DNA from: Archangium violaceum
Lineage (GTDB): Bacteria; Myxococcota; Myxococcia; Myxococcales; Myxococcaceae
Assembly (NCBI RefSeq): GCF_016859125.1
Contig: NZ_CP069338.1
Location: forward strand, 12,403,501 to 12,467,500
Reading direction: 5' to 3'
Length of the DNA: 64,000 nucleotides
Under the pieces are notes generated by a model, which saw only the letters and a program-made list of their open reading frames with translations, had not been told where the DNA came from and made no database searches. A program made the translations under genes and the position numbers. Of this stretch, positions 25,401-32,475 are shown piece after piece (the stretch's first letter is position 1; each line of letters begins with the position of its first letter).

Positions 25401-25542
25401 CCTCTGGCAGTCGCACGAGGAGCGGCCCCGGGCGCTCGCCCTGGCTCGGGAGGCCCAGGAGGCCTACGCACGGAGCGCGCCCGCCTACACGCCCCGTGCG
25501 CGCGAGGTGCGGTCCTGGCTGTCCGCCCACGGCTCCCCCTGA
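22417..25542 (+). CDS. Receptor-like Ser/Thr protein kinase with zinc finger and TPR repeats
   Basis: A 1041-residue protein. Residues 1-45 form an anti-sigma-like zinc finger (ARLEAHLDGCAAC). The kinase domain spans about 68-335: GEGGMGVVFAAYD, ALKLLKPG, catalytic loop VHRDFKPDNVLL, VTDFGLAR and GTPAYMSPEQ, all intact. One membrane segment (RWRWAAALAMGVAASAAAGF) follows, then about eight 42-residue kinesin-light-chain-type TPRs (for example ALNALGRYAEAERHYTRALA). The kinase would be cytosolic with the TPR part across the membrane. It is followed after 59 bases by a sigma factor gene, a pairing that suggests phosphorylation or zinc-finger control of transcription. No strong ribosome-binding site precedes the ATG. 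The antisense strand has a very long but spurious open frame. Confidence 0.93.
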   Translation: MTPCPDENELLEWEQGRLSADAVARLEAHLDGCAACSTVVAGLRSGGALSAEGLEPLAPLGPPGPGERVGRYVLLRRVGEGGMGVVFAAYDPDLAREVALKLLKPGAVADAEARGRLVREAQALARLSHPNVVIVHDVGQDDDTVFLAMELVRGRTLRHWLAEAPRPWREVLSRFLLAGQGLAAAHAVGLVHRDFKPDNVLLGDDGQVRVTDFGLARAGPTPLAPPEPWAGEDPARETPPPPRGGDTLTGVRLGTPAYMSPEQWRGLRADARSDQFSFCVALYEALFGQRPFAGDTVEERARALREGRVTPPPRGSGVPGAVRDAVLRGLAAEPASRHPTLDALLARLESGSRARRWRWAAALAMGVAASAAAGFGLARGDAAQVCTGFEARLEGTWDAARRARLEQRFRQDSPPVRGDAFESTARALDAYAQALVAQERQSCEDTRVRQAQSERLMDLRAACLDGRRQALHDLVELLEGGEREALTRASEAARQLPSLAACADRDALARVDPLPEAPEARRELAALRRELDGLRVRGSAGFHARVLPRLEEVVAALRELGHRPTLAWALLLLGELRGTSGSFAEAREVLEEAVRVAEAGHDDETAARAWNRLLYTEVQGMGLAKEAQRTARMAEAALERLGPEASLEVAAELRRVRSSLSYRQGEYARALTDASEALSLLERARGPQDVALADVLTGMGMALNALGRYAEAERHYTRALALVEAVYGHENPLRAAHLSNVATALRLQGKVAEAVARYGEALALAERVLGAEHSSTSVIRVNLGDALSRQGQLAEALPHYERALASLRKGGDSEQPRVANVLLSLGNALVDLGQLPRAEAAYREALALQEARLGPRHPDVALSRNNLGSVAMDAGRLRDARAHFEAARALWEATLGPGHPKVASALYNLGHVELRLGRVRPALVHLRRALEVREQSLGVEHPRVAQTLALLGEALVEGGQLREAREPLERAVALSKRVELAPPELARAHFALARVLWQSHEERPRALALAREAQEAYARSAPAYTPRAREVRSWLSAHGSP

Positions 25543-25601
25543 GCCGGGGCGCCGTGGCTCATTCCCGCCCGCGTGGGTGGGCTTGTCGGTGGAGGTGATG
25601 C

Positions 25602-26483
25602 GTGACGTCCGAGCAGACCGAGTCCTTCCTGTCGCGGGCGCCGCACGCGCTCGTCCCGGCGCTGCGGGCGCTTCCCGGCCTGGAGGAAGCGCTCGCGGGG
25701 CTGGTGCGGGAGGCGCGCGAGGCATGGCCGGAGGTGGGCATGGACGCGGGGGCCTTCCTCGCGTACGTGGCGGAGCGGCTGCCCTCCACGGGCGAGGCCC
25801 TCGAGGTGCTCGCGAGCCTGCGCGCGGAGGATTTCTTCCTCGCCTTCGCCTGCGTGCGGGGGGAGGCGCGGGCGCTCGAGGCGCTCGACACACACGTGCT
25901 GTCCCAGGTGGGGACGTGGCTACCGCGCGAGCAGCCCGCCCTCGTGGACGAGCTGCGGCAGCTGTTGCGCCAGCGGCTGCTGGTCCCGGTGGACGGGGCC
26001 CCCCCCAAGCTGGCCTCCTACTCCGGGCGCGGTCCCCTGGGACAGTGGGTGCGGGCCGTGGCGCTGCGGCTCCACATCGACCGGCAGCGCGCCGCGCCGC
26101 GCGAGCTGCCCATGGAGAATGCGCCGGTGGCGCTGGCGGAGCGGCTGGGCGCGGACCCCGAGCTGGCCTTCATCCGCGAGCGGCACCAGGAGGACTTCCG
26201 CGTGGCCTTCCGCGCCGCGCTGGGCCGGCTGGAGGCCCGGGAGCGCAACCTGCTCCGGCTGCACCACGTGCACGGCCTGTCCATGGACGCGGTGAGCGCC
26301 ACGTACCAGGCACCCCGCTCCACCGTGGCGCGCTGGATTGCCCGCGCCCGCGAGCGGCTGCTGGCGCTCACCCGCGAGGAGCTGACGGCGCGGCTGGGGC
26401 TGACAACCGATGAGCTGGACAGCCTGCTGCGCCTGGTGCGCAGCCAGCTCGACGTCAGCCTGCGTCAACTCATGGCGGACTGA
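25602..26483 (+). CDS. Sigma-70 family RNA polymerase sigma factor, myxobacterial type
   Basis: A 293-residue protein with GTG start and an ideal GGAGGTGAT site six bases upstream. The N-terminal half is helical and atypical. Sigma region 2 appears around LASYSGRGPLGQWVRAVALR and region 4 around RLEARERNLLRLHHVHGLSM ... APRSTVARWIARARERLL. This spread-out arrangement resembles the sigma family described as restricted to Myxococcales (often given as gmx1). It directly follows the zinc-finger/kinase gene and is probably its regulatory target. No separate anti-sigma gene is seen, so the zinc finger of the kinase may serve. Confidence 0.85.
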   Translation: MTSEQTESFLSRAPHALVPALRALPGLEEALAGLVREAREAWPEVGMDAGAFLAYVAERLPSTGEALEVLASLRAEDFFLAFACVRGEARALEALDTHVLSQVGTWLPREQPALVDELRQLLRQRLLVPVDGAPPKLASYSGRGPLGQWVRAVALRLHIDRQRAAPRELPMENAPVALAERLGADPELAFIRERHQEDFRVAFRAALGRLEARERNLLRLHHVHGLSMDAVSATYQAPRSTVARWIARARERLLALTREELTARLGLTTDELDSLLRLVRSQLDVSLRQLMAD

Positions 26484-26620
26484 TTCTTTTCGGCTCCGCG
26501 TGGGACGCCCGCCACCTTTCTCCGTCCTTGAAAGAATGCGTCCGTCGTTCCAACCGAGGGAGGGCATCGGGAGGCGCGCCACGGAGGGGTGAACACGTTC
26601 GTGTTGGACGTGTTCGCCCC

Positions 26621-27598
26621 TCACGCCTCGGCGCAGGTGACGACGATCTTCCCCCGTGCGCGACCGCTTTCGAGATGGCGAACGGCTTCGCGGCCTTCGC
26701 TCAGCGGGTACTTCCTGTCGATGATCGGCATGACCTTGCCGGCCTCGATGAGCTCCTTCAAGACCTCCAGGTCCTCCTTGCGAGCCACCGAGGCCAACAT
26801 TCGAAGCTTGTGGCTCACGAACGGTGCGAGCATGAGCGCCCTGAGTTGACGGTCGATACCTCCGAACCACCGCCCTCCTCCTTCTCCTCCAACGATCACG
26901 AGGGTCCCCCTGGGAGTGAGCGCACGACGGAGAAGAGACAGCTCACGGTTCCCCGCGGTGTCGAGGATGAGCTCATAACGCTGCCCCATCTCCGCGAAGT
27001 CCTGACGCGTGTAGTCGATGACATCGTCCGCCCCGAGCGAGCGGACCAGCTCCACCTTCGAGGTGCTGCACACGCCAGTGACATGCGCTCCGAACGCCTT
27101 GGCCAGCTGCACCGCGAACAATCCCACGCCGCCGGCCGCGCCGATGATCAAGACCTTCTGCCCCGGGCGTACCTTCCCCTGGTCGCGCAGCGCCTGCAGG
27201 GCGGTGATGGCGGAGGTGGGGACGGCCGCGGCCTGCTCGAACGTGAGGTTGGACGGCTTGTGCAGGAGCCTGTCCTCCCGAGCACACGCGTACTCGGCGA
27301 GAGCGCCGTCGCAGGTGCCGAACACCTCGTCGCCCGGCTGGAACCGCGTCACGCCCTTGCCGACCGCCTCGACGCGCCCCGAGACGTCCATCCCGCGAAC
27401 GGACATTCTCGGACCACGCAATCCAAAGCCGAGGCGCAGCAGGTACGGCATTCCGGTCATCAGGTGCCAGTCACCGATGTGGAGAGAGGCCGCGTGGACG
27501 CGCAGGAGCACCTGGCGCTCCCCGACCACGGGCTTGTCGATGTCTCGGAGATGCAGAACGTCGGACGAGCCATACGTGTCCTGGACGATTGCCTTCAT
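26621..27598 (-). CDS. NAD(P)-dependent medium-chain oxidoreductase (quinone reductase type)
   Basis: A 325-residue medium-chain dehydrogenase/reductase. The N-terminal GroES-like domain has SVRGMDVSGRVEAVGKGVT and FQPGDEVFG but lacks the structural-zinc cysteine cluster. The nucleotide-binding domain has GAAGGVGLFAVQLAKAFGA and a long FVSHKLRMLASVARKEDLEV tail typical of the zinc-free quinone reductase group. It is the last gene of a three-gene overlapping operon (membrane protein, XRE regulator, oxidoreductase), its ATG overlapping the regulator stop. It probably reduces an enone or quinone; the substrate is unknown. Confidence 0.88.
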   Translation of the reverse strand: MKAIVQDTYGSSDVLHLRDIDKPVVGERQVLLRVHAASLHIGDWHLMTGMPYLLRLGFGLRGPRMSVRGMDVSGRVEAVGKGVTRFQPGDEVFGTCDGALAEYACAREDRLLHKPSNLTFEQAAAVPTSAITALQALRDQGKVRPGQKVLIIGAAGGVGLFAVQLAKAFGAHVTGVCSTSKVELVRSLGADDVIDYTRQDFAEMGQRYELILDTAGNRELSLLRRALTPRGTLVIVGGEGGGRWFGGIDRQLRALMLAPFVSHKLRMLASVARKEDLEVLKELIEAGKVMPIIDRKYPLSEGREAVRHLESGRARGKIVVTCAEA

Positions 27599-27825
27599 GG
27601 TTCCTGCCCTTCACTGTCGGAGTATTGGAACACCTGTTCGAGCGGGACCTTGAATACCCGCGCGATCTGGAACGCCATCTCGAGCGAAGGCGAGTAGCGG
27701 CCTTGTTCGATGGCGATGATGGTCTGCCGGGTCACGCCGATACGCTGCGCCAGCTCGGACTGGGTCATCTCCCCGTGTGCGAATCGGAGCGCGCGCAGGG
27801 TGTTCGTGATGTGGGTTCGCTTCAC
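27595..27825 (-). CDS. XRE-type helix-turn-helix regulator
   Basis: A 76-residue protein consisting almost only of an HTH_3 domain (LRALRFAHGEMTQSELAQRI, GVTRQTIIAIEQGRYSP), the compact form that controls its own small operon. The GTG at 27825 was chosen because it overlaps the upstream membrane-protein stop (GTGA); a further GTG at 27828 is possible. Its stop overlaps the oxidoreductase start. This pairing of a small XRE protein with a four-helix membrane protein is common and resembles a sensor-repressor pair. Confidence 0.9.
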   Translation of the reverse strand: MKRTHITNTLRALRFAHGEMTQSELAQRIGVTRQTIIAIEQGRYSPSLEMAFQIARVFKVPLEQVFQYSDSEGQEP

Positions 27826-28250
27826 CACGGATGAAAGCCCAGGCGGTAGGCCACGATCTTCGTCGCGGACCCGAGGAGCGATGACAGGACGAACGCCAGG
27901 TAGATCGCATTGGCGATCCAGAAGTGATTCAGCTCGGCCATCGCCATGACGAGCGCCGCCACTCCGCCAATGATGACGAAGGATTGGCCGACGTACTCGC
28001 CGAACCGATTGATTTCCCTGTCGCGCTGGTCCTTCTGGCCCGCCTCCTTCGGAGAGACGATCGTGACCGCGATGTGAAGCACGATCGACGCCACGATCGC
28101 GGAGCCGATGTTCCACAGCAACGTCGCGACGTACGCGACCTCGGTGAGCGGAGTGTTCTCGGAGCGCCCCACGATGATGAAGACGTACGCCGAGTACGCG
28201 ACGAGCGTGACCACCGCCATGATCCACGCGCGCTTCTCTTCGGATGTCAT
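27822..28250 (-). CDS. Four-helix inner-membrane protein paired with XRE regulator
   Basis: About 142 residues starting MTSEEKRAWIMAVVTLVAYS. Four hydrophobic segments can be read: AVVTLVAYSAYVFIIV, LLWNIGSAIVASIVLHIAVT, SFVIIGGVAALVMAMAEL and ANAIYLAFVLSSLLGSA. The family has no assigned function, but such proteins are regularly encoded with a compact XRE regulator. The start at 28250 follows a G-rich stretch; a GTG at 28277 (MDFFRMGAG) is possible. It is the first gene of the operon, and a palindrome at 28300-28314 lies just upstream. Confidence 0.75.
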   Translation of the reverse strand: MTSEEKRAWIMAVVTLVAYSAYVFIIVGRSENTPLTEVAYVATLLWNIGSAIVASIVLHIAVTIVSPKEAGQKDQRDREINRFGEYVGQSFVIIGGVAALVMAMAELNHFWIANAIYLAFVLSSLLGSATKIVAYRLGFHPW

Positions 28251-28299
28251 GCCCGCCCCCATGCGGAAGAAATCCACGGGTCCAAGACGTAATGTATCT

Positions 28300-28314
28300 T
28301 TGACATGACGTCAA
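28300..28314. promoter_or_regulatory. TTGAC-N5-GTCAA palindrome upstream of the XRE operon
   Basis: TTGACATGACGTCAA is an inverted repeat 50 bases before the first gene of the operon, within a direct repeat of ATCTTTGAC. It contains TTGACG on the minus strand, a possible -35 element. Binding by the operon's own XRE protein is inferred. Confidence 0.5.
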
Positions 28315-28326
28315 GAATCTTTGACT

Positions 28327-28350
28327 CAGACTCGACTTTCGCCATTTTTC
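28327..28350 (+). repeat. Solo copy of the IS4-type terminal sequence
   Basis: TCAGACTCGACTTTCGCCAT and the following TTTT match the outer ends of the IS4-type element (28655 and 30136) although no second end belongs to it. It matches the right end of the element better than the left end does (shared TCAGACTCG), so it may mark the original left end or an excised older copy. Confidence 0.7.
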
Positions 28351-28484
28351 ACTACAGTTGAAAATCAACTACCTGGGCTGAGAGGTGCGCTTGCGGTAGT
28401 GGCAGAGCCTGGCAATAGCTTGGTGACGGCGTCGCCAAAAGCTCCAGTGGAGCGAGAATGTGATTGGGTGCGTGCACCGGACCA

Positions 28485-28588
28485 TGTGGAACACCGATTC
28501 CGGGGCAAGTGGAACACTGATTCCGGAGCAAGTGGAACGCCCATTCCGGCCATGTGGAACACCGATTCCGGGCAAGTGGAACACACCC
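28485..28588 (+). repeat. Five short direct repeats (GTGGAACAC-type), IS21-like end
   Basis: GTGGAACACCGATTCCGG-type units begin at 28485, 28509, 28532, 28554 and, incomplete, at 28577, with periods of 22-24 bases. Multiple short repeats of this kind are characteristic of IS21-family ends, where the transposase binds. No istA or istB gene is adjacent, so only an end remains. The units lack constant-length unique spacers, so this is not a CRISPR array. Confidence 0.6.
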
Positions 28589-28654
28589 GGGAGGTAGGCA
28601 CCGGGATGGGCGACACAGTGGAGCGTTGACGGTGCTGGACGAGCCGCCGCCTCT

Positions 28655-30136
28655 GACTCGACTTTCGCCATTTTGGGCCGGCCGAGCCGCTCGGTTCATG
28701 CGGATTTCGGCTGAGGCCGTGAAGTGGGCTCATTTAAACTGGCGAGAAGAAGATGTGGGTTCACCCAGTCCGTGGAAGCAAGCGTGCGCTGGGCCAGGCG
28801 AAGAATGTCGGCGAAGCTGACGGTGTGTTTGGTGCGGTACCAGGGACGGATGGGCAGTCCCATCTGAGAGGTGTCCAACCCCACCTCCATGTGCCAGAGC
28901 ACCAGGAGGGTGTAGCACATGGCCACCCAAGGTGCCGTTCGCAGCACCGCCAGGGGAGAACGCGCTCGCGAGGAGGAGAAGCCCAGCAGTTGCTTGAGGT
29001 CGCGGAAGAGCACCTCGATGCCCCAACAGCGGGCATAGCATTCAATGACCTGACGAGCGGTGCGGCTCGCGTCGGTGCAGAAGAAGACGCGCAGGGGCAG
29101 TTCCCCACGAAGTTCCTTGACGATGACGATTTTGAGCAGTGTTTTCCCAGAGGGACGAGACCAGCGTGCCACCAATTCCTTGTACTGCACCTGCGTCGGC
29201 TTGCCGTACAGGGTGAGCGTCATGGACAGCCAGGGGAGTTTTTTGTCCCGGGCAAGCTTCTCGGGTTTGGGCAGGGGGATGTCCTTGGTCAGCGGGCGTC
29301 CTGTGACCGGCGAGCGGCACTTGCGCATACGCGGACGGTGCAGCGAAGCATCCGCGCGCATGGCCCCCACGAAGACAACACCCTGTGGTAGGTGGCGCAG
29401 TACCTCCCGGCAGGCATAGGCGGAGTCAGCCACCAACTCCATCGGCTTGTCAGGTAACCAGCGCGACACCTGCTCTACCAACAGGCGCGCCAACTGCGTC
29501 TTCGTCAGGTGGTTGTCCCCGCTTTTCTGGCAGTCGGCCTGGGTCCGGTACAGACGCATGAGGACGGGCAGGGCCCAGAGCCTCGCGGAGAAAGGGACGG
29601 GGACGAGCACGGTCAGTACGACCCAGACATGGCCGAAGGCGAGCACGCCCCTGCGTCGTGTCGAGCGCACCGGGTCGAGGTGCACCCCCAGGCCGAAGAC
29701 CTTGGGCCCCTTGTGGGTGCTCAAGGTGTCGTCGAGTGCCAGGAGCAAAGGCCCCGGCGTGAGTGCCACCAGCCTCAGCAAGAGCAGGCGACCCACCTGG
29801 TCGAGGCTCCAGCGAGCTCGCGAGAAGAAGCGGTGGAAGGCCGCGTGGTGGTGCACACCGGACACGCCCGCGTTCACCAGGGACTCGGTGACGGCGTGCA
29901 CCCCCCGGGTGCTCACCCAGCCAGCAAACAGGGTGAGGAAGCGGCAGAACGAGGGCTGCGTGAAAACGGGACGCAGGAGCAGAAGTAACGGCAGCAGCGT
30001 GTTGATGGAAGGGGCGGTCATCGTGTACTGGACGGGAGAAGTCTTGGTCGACCTCACAACCCGTCCGGTAGCCGTCTCTTCCCTTCTGCTCCGTCGCTCC
30101 CTTGCTCGCCCTCCTCAAAATGGCGAAAGTCGAGTC
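28655..30136 (-). mobile_element. IS4-type insertion element
   Basis: The element is bounded by inverted repeats: GACTCGACTTTCGCCATTTT from 28655, and its exact complement ending at 30136. It carries one intact transposase gene on the minus strand. No target duplication is visible. At its right end it interrupts a nucleoside hydrolase gene, whose frame runs directly into the terminal repeat. Confidence 0.8.
28696..30021 (-). CDS. IS4/IS701-type DDE transposase
   Basis: A 441-residue transposase starting MTAPSINTLLPLLLLLRPVF. The DDE triad is readable: first Asp in LLLALDDTLSTHKGPKVFG, second in ELVADSAYACREV and Glu in the YARCWGIEVLFRDLKQLLGF block, which fits the Y-R-E-K signature of IS4-type enzymes. 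The gene is intact and fills the element between the terminal repeats, so it may still be active. A longer frame begins at 30057. Confidence 0.9.
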   Translation of the reverse strand: MTAPSINTLLPLLLLLRPVFTQPSFCRFLTLFAGWVSTRGVHAVTESLVNAGVSGVHHHAAFHRFFSRARWSLDQVGRLLLLRLVALTPGPLLLALDDTLSTHKGPKVFGLGVHLDPVRSTRRRGVLAFGHVWVVLTVLVPVPFSARLWALPVLMRLYRTQADCQKSGDNHLTKTQLARLLVEQVSRWLPDKPMELVADSAYACREVLRHLPQGVVFVGAMRADASLHRPRMRKCRSPVTGRPLTKDIPLPKPEKLARDKKLPWLSMTLTLYGKPTQVQYKELVARWSRPSGKTLLKIVIVKELRGELPLRVFFCTDASRTARQVIECYARCWGIEVLFRDLKQLLGFSSSRARSPLAVLRTAPWVAMCYTLLVLWHMEVGLDTSQMGLPIRPWYRTKHTVSFADILRLAQRTLASTDWVNPHLLLASLNEPTSRPQPKSA

Positions 30137-30560
30137 TGACGAGGCCAGGGCCACCTCGGCCAGCAACTCCGGGGCCGTCTTCTGCGTGGACTCGGTGCTG
30201 GCGGTGCACTCGGAGAAGATGCTGGAGAGGATACGGTCCACGTTGTCCATCAGCCTGAGAGGAAAGGCATTGGGCGTGGAGGGCGTGGCATGCATCGGCC
30301 ACGGGAATGTCATTCAGTCCGCAGGCCTCGAGCACGCAGCGCACGTGGCGCAGGGCCTTGCCCGGGTAGCCGGCACCACTGTTGGTGACGGCGACCGCGG
30401 CGAGCCGCAGACTGCCGCGTTTGTGCTCCTGGCACAGGTACGCGAGCGAGACGATGTCGTCATAGTCCGAGTCCACGTCCGCGATGACGGGCACGGGAGT
30501 AGAACCGCAGGAGGTGAGCAGCAGCAGTGTGACGAGCGCAGCGGACTGACGATGGATGTC
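30137..30560 (-). pseudogene. Nucleoside hydrolase lipoprotein, disrupted by IS4-type element
   Basis: The minus-strand frame reads ALVTLLLLTSCGSTPVPVIA followed by the calcium-binding nucleoside hydrolase motif DVDSDYDDIVSLAYL and LAAVAVTNSGAGYPGKALRH. The leader TSC suggests a lipoprotein. Near 30300 the sense passes to another frame (TPSTPNAFPLRLMDNVDRIL ... LAEVALASSDSTFAIL), so at least one base has been lost. The reading then enters the IS terminal repeat at 30136 and the C-terminal half is absent from the other side of the element. No clear start codon remains. Confidence 0.7.
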
Positions 30561-30620
30561 GAAGAGCTCACTCTGGATGCTTGAGACATCCTCGAAAGAA
30601 GGTGTCGAGGCAATGAGCTT

Positions 30621-31148
30621 TCACGAGCGAGATGTCTTCAGTTCTCGTTCGTAGAGCTGGTCGAGCCGTTCGTACGCTTCCCGAAGGACGCGGTCGAACT
30701 CTCCCCGGGTGAGATTCACTTCACGAACCGTGTCTCCTCCCTGGGGCCTGCCGAAGACCAGCCGCGCCGTCGACGCCGCGTCCACGAGGAAGACCCGCCA
30801 GGAATCGAAGACATCCACATGCTGCGGGCAGACGTAGAACCGCGCCCACATCTCGTCCATGGCCCGCTGCTCGTCCGGCGATGGCTCGCTTCCGTGGAGC
30901 GCCGCGTTCAAACGCCGGAACAATTCCGCCCCGGGGAGCGCCGCCAGTTCGGGATGCTCCCGCTTGCCTGAGTCCTTGACGATGGACGTGAGGCGGAAGA
31001 GCACGACGTTCAGGGTGGTCCCGGATTCGTAGTCTCCTACGCGCTCGCCACCCACCCAATAGCAGAATCGACCCAACAGCCATTCCCGCTCGTGGTGCTC
31101 ATCGAGCTCGAACTCGACGGCGAAACGCGATGGATCTCCGATGATCAT
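30621..31148 (-). CDS. Imm42-like immunity protein
   Basis: A 175-residue cytosolic protein starting MIIGDPSRFAVEFELDE. The opening IIGDPxxFA, then RFCYWVGGERVGDYESGTTL, follows the pattern of the Imm42 immunity family as I remember it (FGDPxKFAI...GxFxYxINGE...TL). It starts six bases after the stop of the Hint-domain toxin on the same strand, the normal toxin-immunity order, so it should protect the producer from that toxin. Confidence 0.75.
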   Translation of the reverse strand: MIIGDPSRFAVEFELDEHHEREWLLGRFCYWVGGERVGDYESGTTLNVVLFRLTSIVKDSGKREHPELAALPGAELFRRLNAALHGSEPSPDEQRAMDEMWARFYVCPQHVDVFDSWRVFLVDAASTARLVFGRPQGGDTVREVNLTRGEFDRVLREAYERLDQLYERELKTSRS

Positions 31149-31154
31149 GTTGGG

Positions 31155-32300
31155 TCATTGCCCCAGTTGCCGCACGATGGCGCCTGGAAGCTCGGAGGGT
31201 TTGAAGATTCCATTGAAGTGCACGCCGCCCGTATTGTCCGAAGAGAAGCGGTAGATCTCCCCCTTCTCGTTCTTGCCGAAATAGACCCCCATGTCGGTTC
31301 GGACCGACCTGTCATAGACCTCCCTGGCATCCGCGGGCTCCGGCGTCTTGCGGACGTTGAAGTTGGGGCTCCTGGGGTCATGCGCGGAACTGGGCCTGTA
31401 CTCGGGCTTCACTCGCGCGGCGACGGCATCGGGGTGATACGGACTGTCCTTCAGCGCCGGAGAGAGCGTCTGACCCGGCCCGCACGTGTTGTGCACGAGC
31501 ACCGCGGGGGTGTCGGAGTCCGGCGCGGAGATGAGGTAGTTGTGCGTGCCCTCCACCTCGAGGTTGTGAACGATGAACCCGCCATGGCGTTTGGAGGACG
31601 CCACAACGCGAGCAAGCGAGCCATCCGACGTGTGGAGCACGGTGCCCGGTTCGAGCTCGCCCATGTCCACGTACTCGCCGCGTGCCGGAACGAAGAAGGG
31701 ATGCTCGGGCGTGCCGGAGATGACACTCTCGCCACCCGCGTCCTCGTAGTGAACGGACAGGTCGATGAGTGTGTCCGCCGGGCGGGTATAGGTTCGGGCG
31801 ACGCGGCTGAGGGTATGACCGGTGTTGGCGTACTCCAACCCCCCCGTCGCGGCCAGACGCGTCCGGAAGATCCGACCCTGGAAGACGAAGTTCTCTCCAG
31901 GTCGCACCGCCGTCAGGCCGCAGTGCCGCGTCTGGGCCCCCAGCACCCGGACGATGTCCGTGTCCGAGGGATCGCGCAGGTGGGGTCCTCGCGAGAAGGC
32001 GCGATCCGCCTCCGCCAGGAGGCGCACGTCCACATCCTTCACCCACTCGAGGATCCGCGCACCGGTTCGCACGCGCAGCAGCCGCCCCTCGTGGAGGACT
32101 TCGCCTCCGGCCGGGACTTCACGCAGGCGCACCTCTCGCCATTCGGCCTGGAGGGTATCGAACACCCGCACCCTGTCGTCCGGACCCGGGACGCGCACCT
32201 GGGACGAGGAGTCGTCCGCACGCACGTCCGCGTTGTCTGGTGCACCGAGGCAGCCCGTGGTGAGGAACAGGGCGAACAGAAGGAATCGAAGAGTCGTCAT
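31155..32300 (-). CDS. Secreted polymorphic toxin with Hint/pretoxin domain
   Basis: A 381-residue protein. The lipoprotein-type signal MTTLRFLLFALFLTTGC is followed by about 100 residues of unknown type. A Hint-like pretoxin region (about 140-275) has ISGTPEHPFFVPARGEYVDM, ELEPGTVLHTSDG, HNLEVEGTHNYLIS and the closing AVLVHNTC. I see no classical N-terminal CFxxGT splice motif. The last 100 residues (PNFNVRKTPEPADAREVYDR ... IYRFSSDNTGGVHFNG ... IVRQLGQ) form the toxin tip, family unassigned. The Hint domain probably releases the tip by self-cleavage at VHN-TC. GGAG stands upstream of the ATG. The immunity gene follows after six bases. Confidence 0.8.
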   Translation of the reverse strand: MTTLRFLLFALFLTTGCLGAPDNADVRADDSSSQVRVPGPDDRVRVFDTLQAEWREVRLREVPAGGEVLHEGRLLRVRTGARILEWVKDVDVRLLAEADRAFSRGPHLRDPSDTDIVRVLGAQTRHCGLTAVRPGENFVFQGRIFRTRLAATGGLEYANTGHTLSRVARTYTRPADTLIDLSVHYEDAGGESVISGTPEHPFFVPARGEYVDMGELEPGTVLHTSDGSLARVVASSKRHGGFIVHNLEVEGTHNYLISAPDSDTPAVLVHNTCGPGQTLSPALKDSPYHPDAVAARVKPEYRPSSAHDPRSPNFNVRKTPEPADAREVYDRSVRTDMGVYFGKNEKGEIYRFSSDNTGGVHFNGIFKPSELPGAIVRQLGQ

Positions 32301-32385
32301 GGTCGGATGAACTCCAGACGCAGCATAGCGGCATGCGCCCAAGGCCCACCATGAAAGGATTCACAATCCCGGTCCACCCTCCCTC

Positions 32386-32475
32386 TCACTCTCCCAACCC
32401 CTGAGACTCCACGAGCATCCAGCCGGACTTCACACGACTGGCGCAGGCAGTGAGCACATAGTGCATGTCCTCCAG
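32386..32475 (-). pseudogene. DUF4262 protein, C-terminal piece beyond the IS630 element
   Basis: On the minus strand, directly outside the left end of the IS630 element, the frame reads LEDMHYVLTACASRVKSGWM then LVESQGLGE and stops at 32386-32388. This continues the DUF4262 protein whose N-terminal part lies at 33682-33840 on the far side of the element. With the IS removed, the two halves join as ILFGL / stop / LEDMHYVL, so one codon at the junction is also affected. Confidence 0.7.

Noticed and set aside
21139-25893. A 1584-codon minus-strand open frame opposite the kinase gene.
   Set aside because: It is antisense to a complete kinase-TPR gene, has Arg/Pro/Gly/His-rich low-complexity sequence and results from the high GC content. 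Only its last part (20979-21518 region, in another frame) overlaps real coding sequence.
28485-28588. A possible short CRISPR array (five similar units).
   Set aside because: The units are contiguous with no unique spacers, vary in sequence and resemble IS21-type end repeats.
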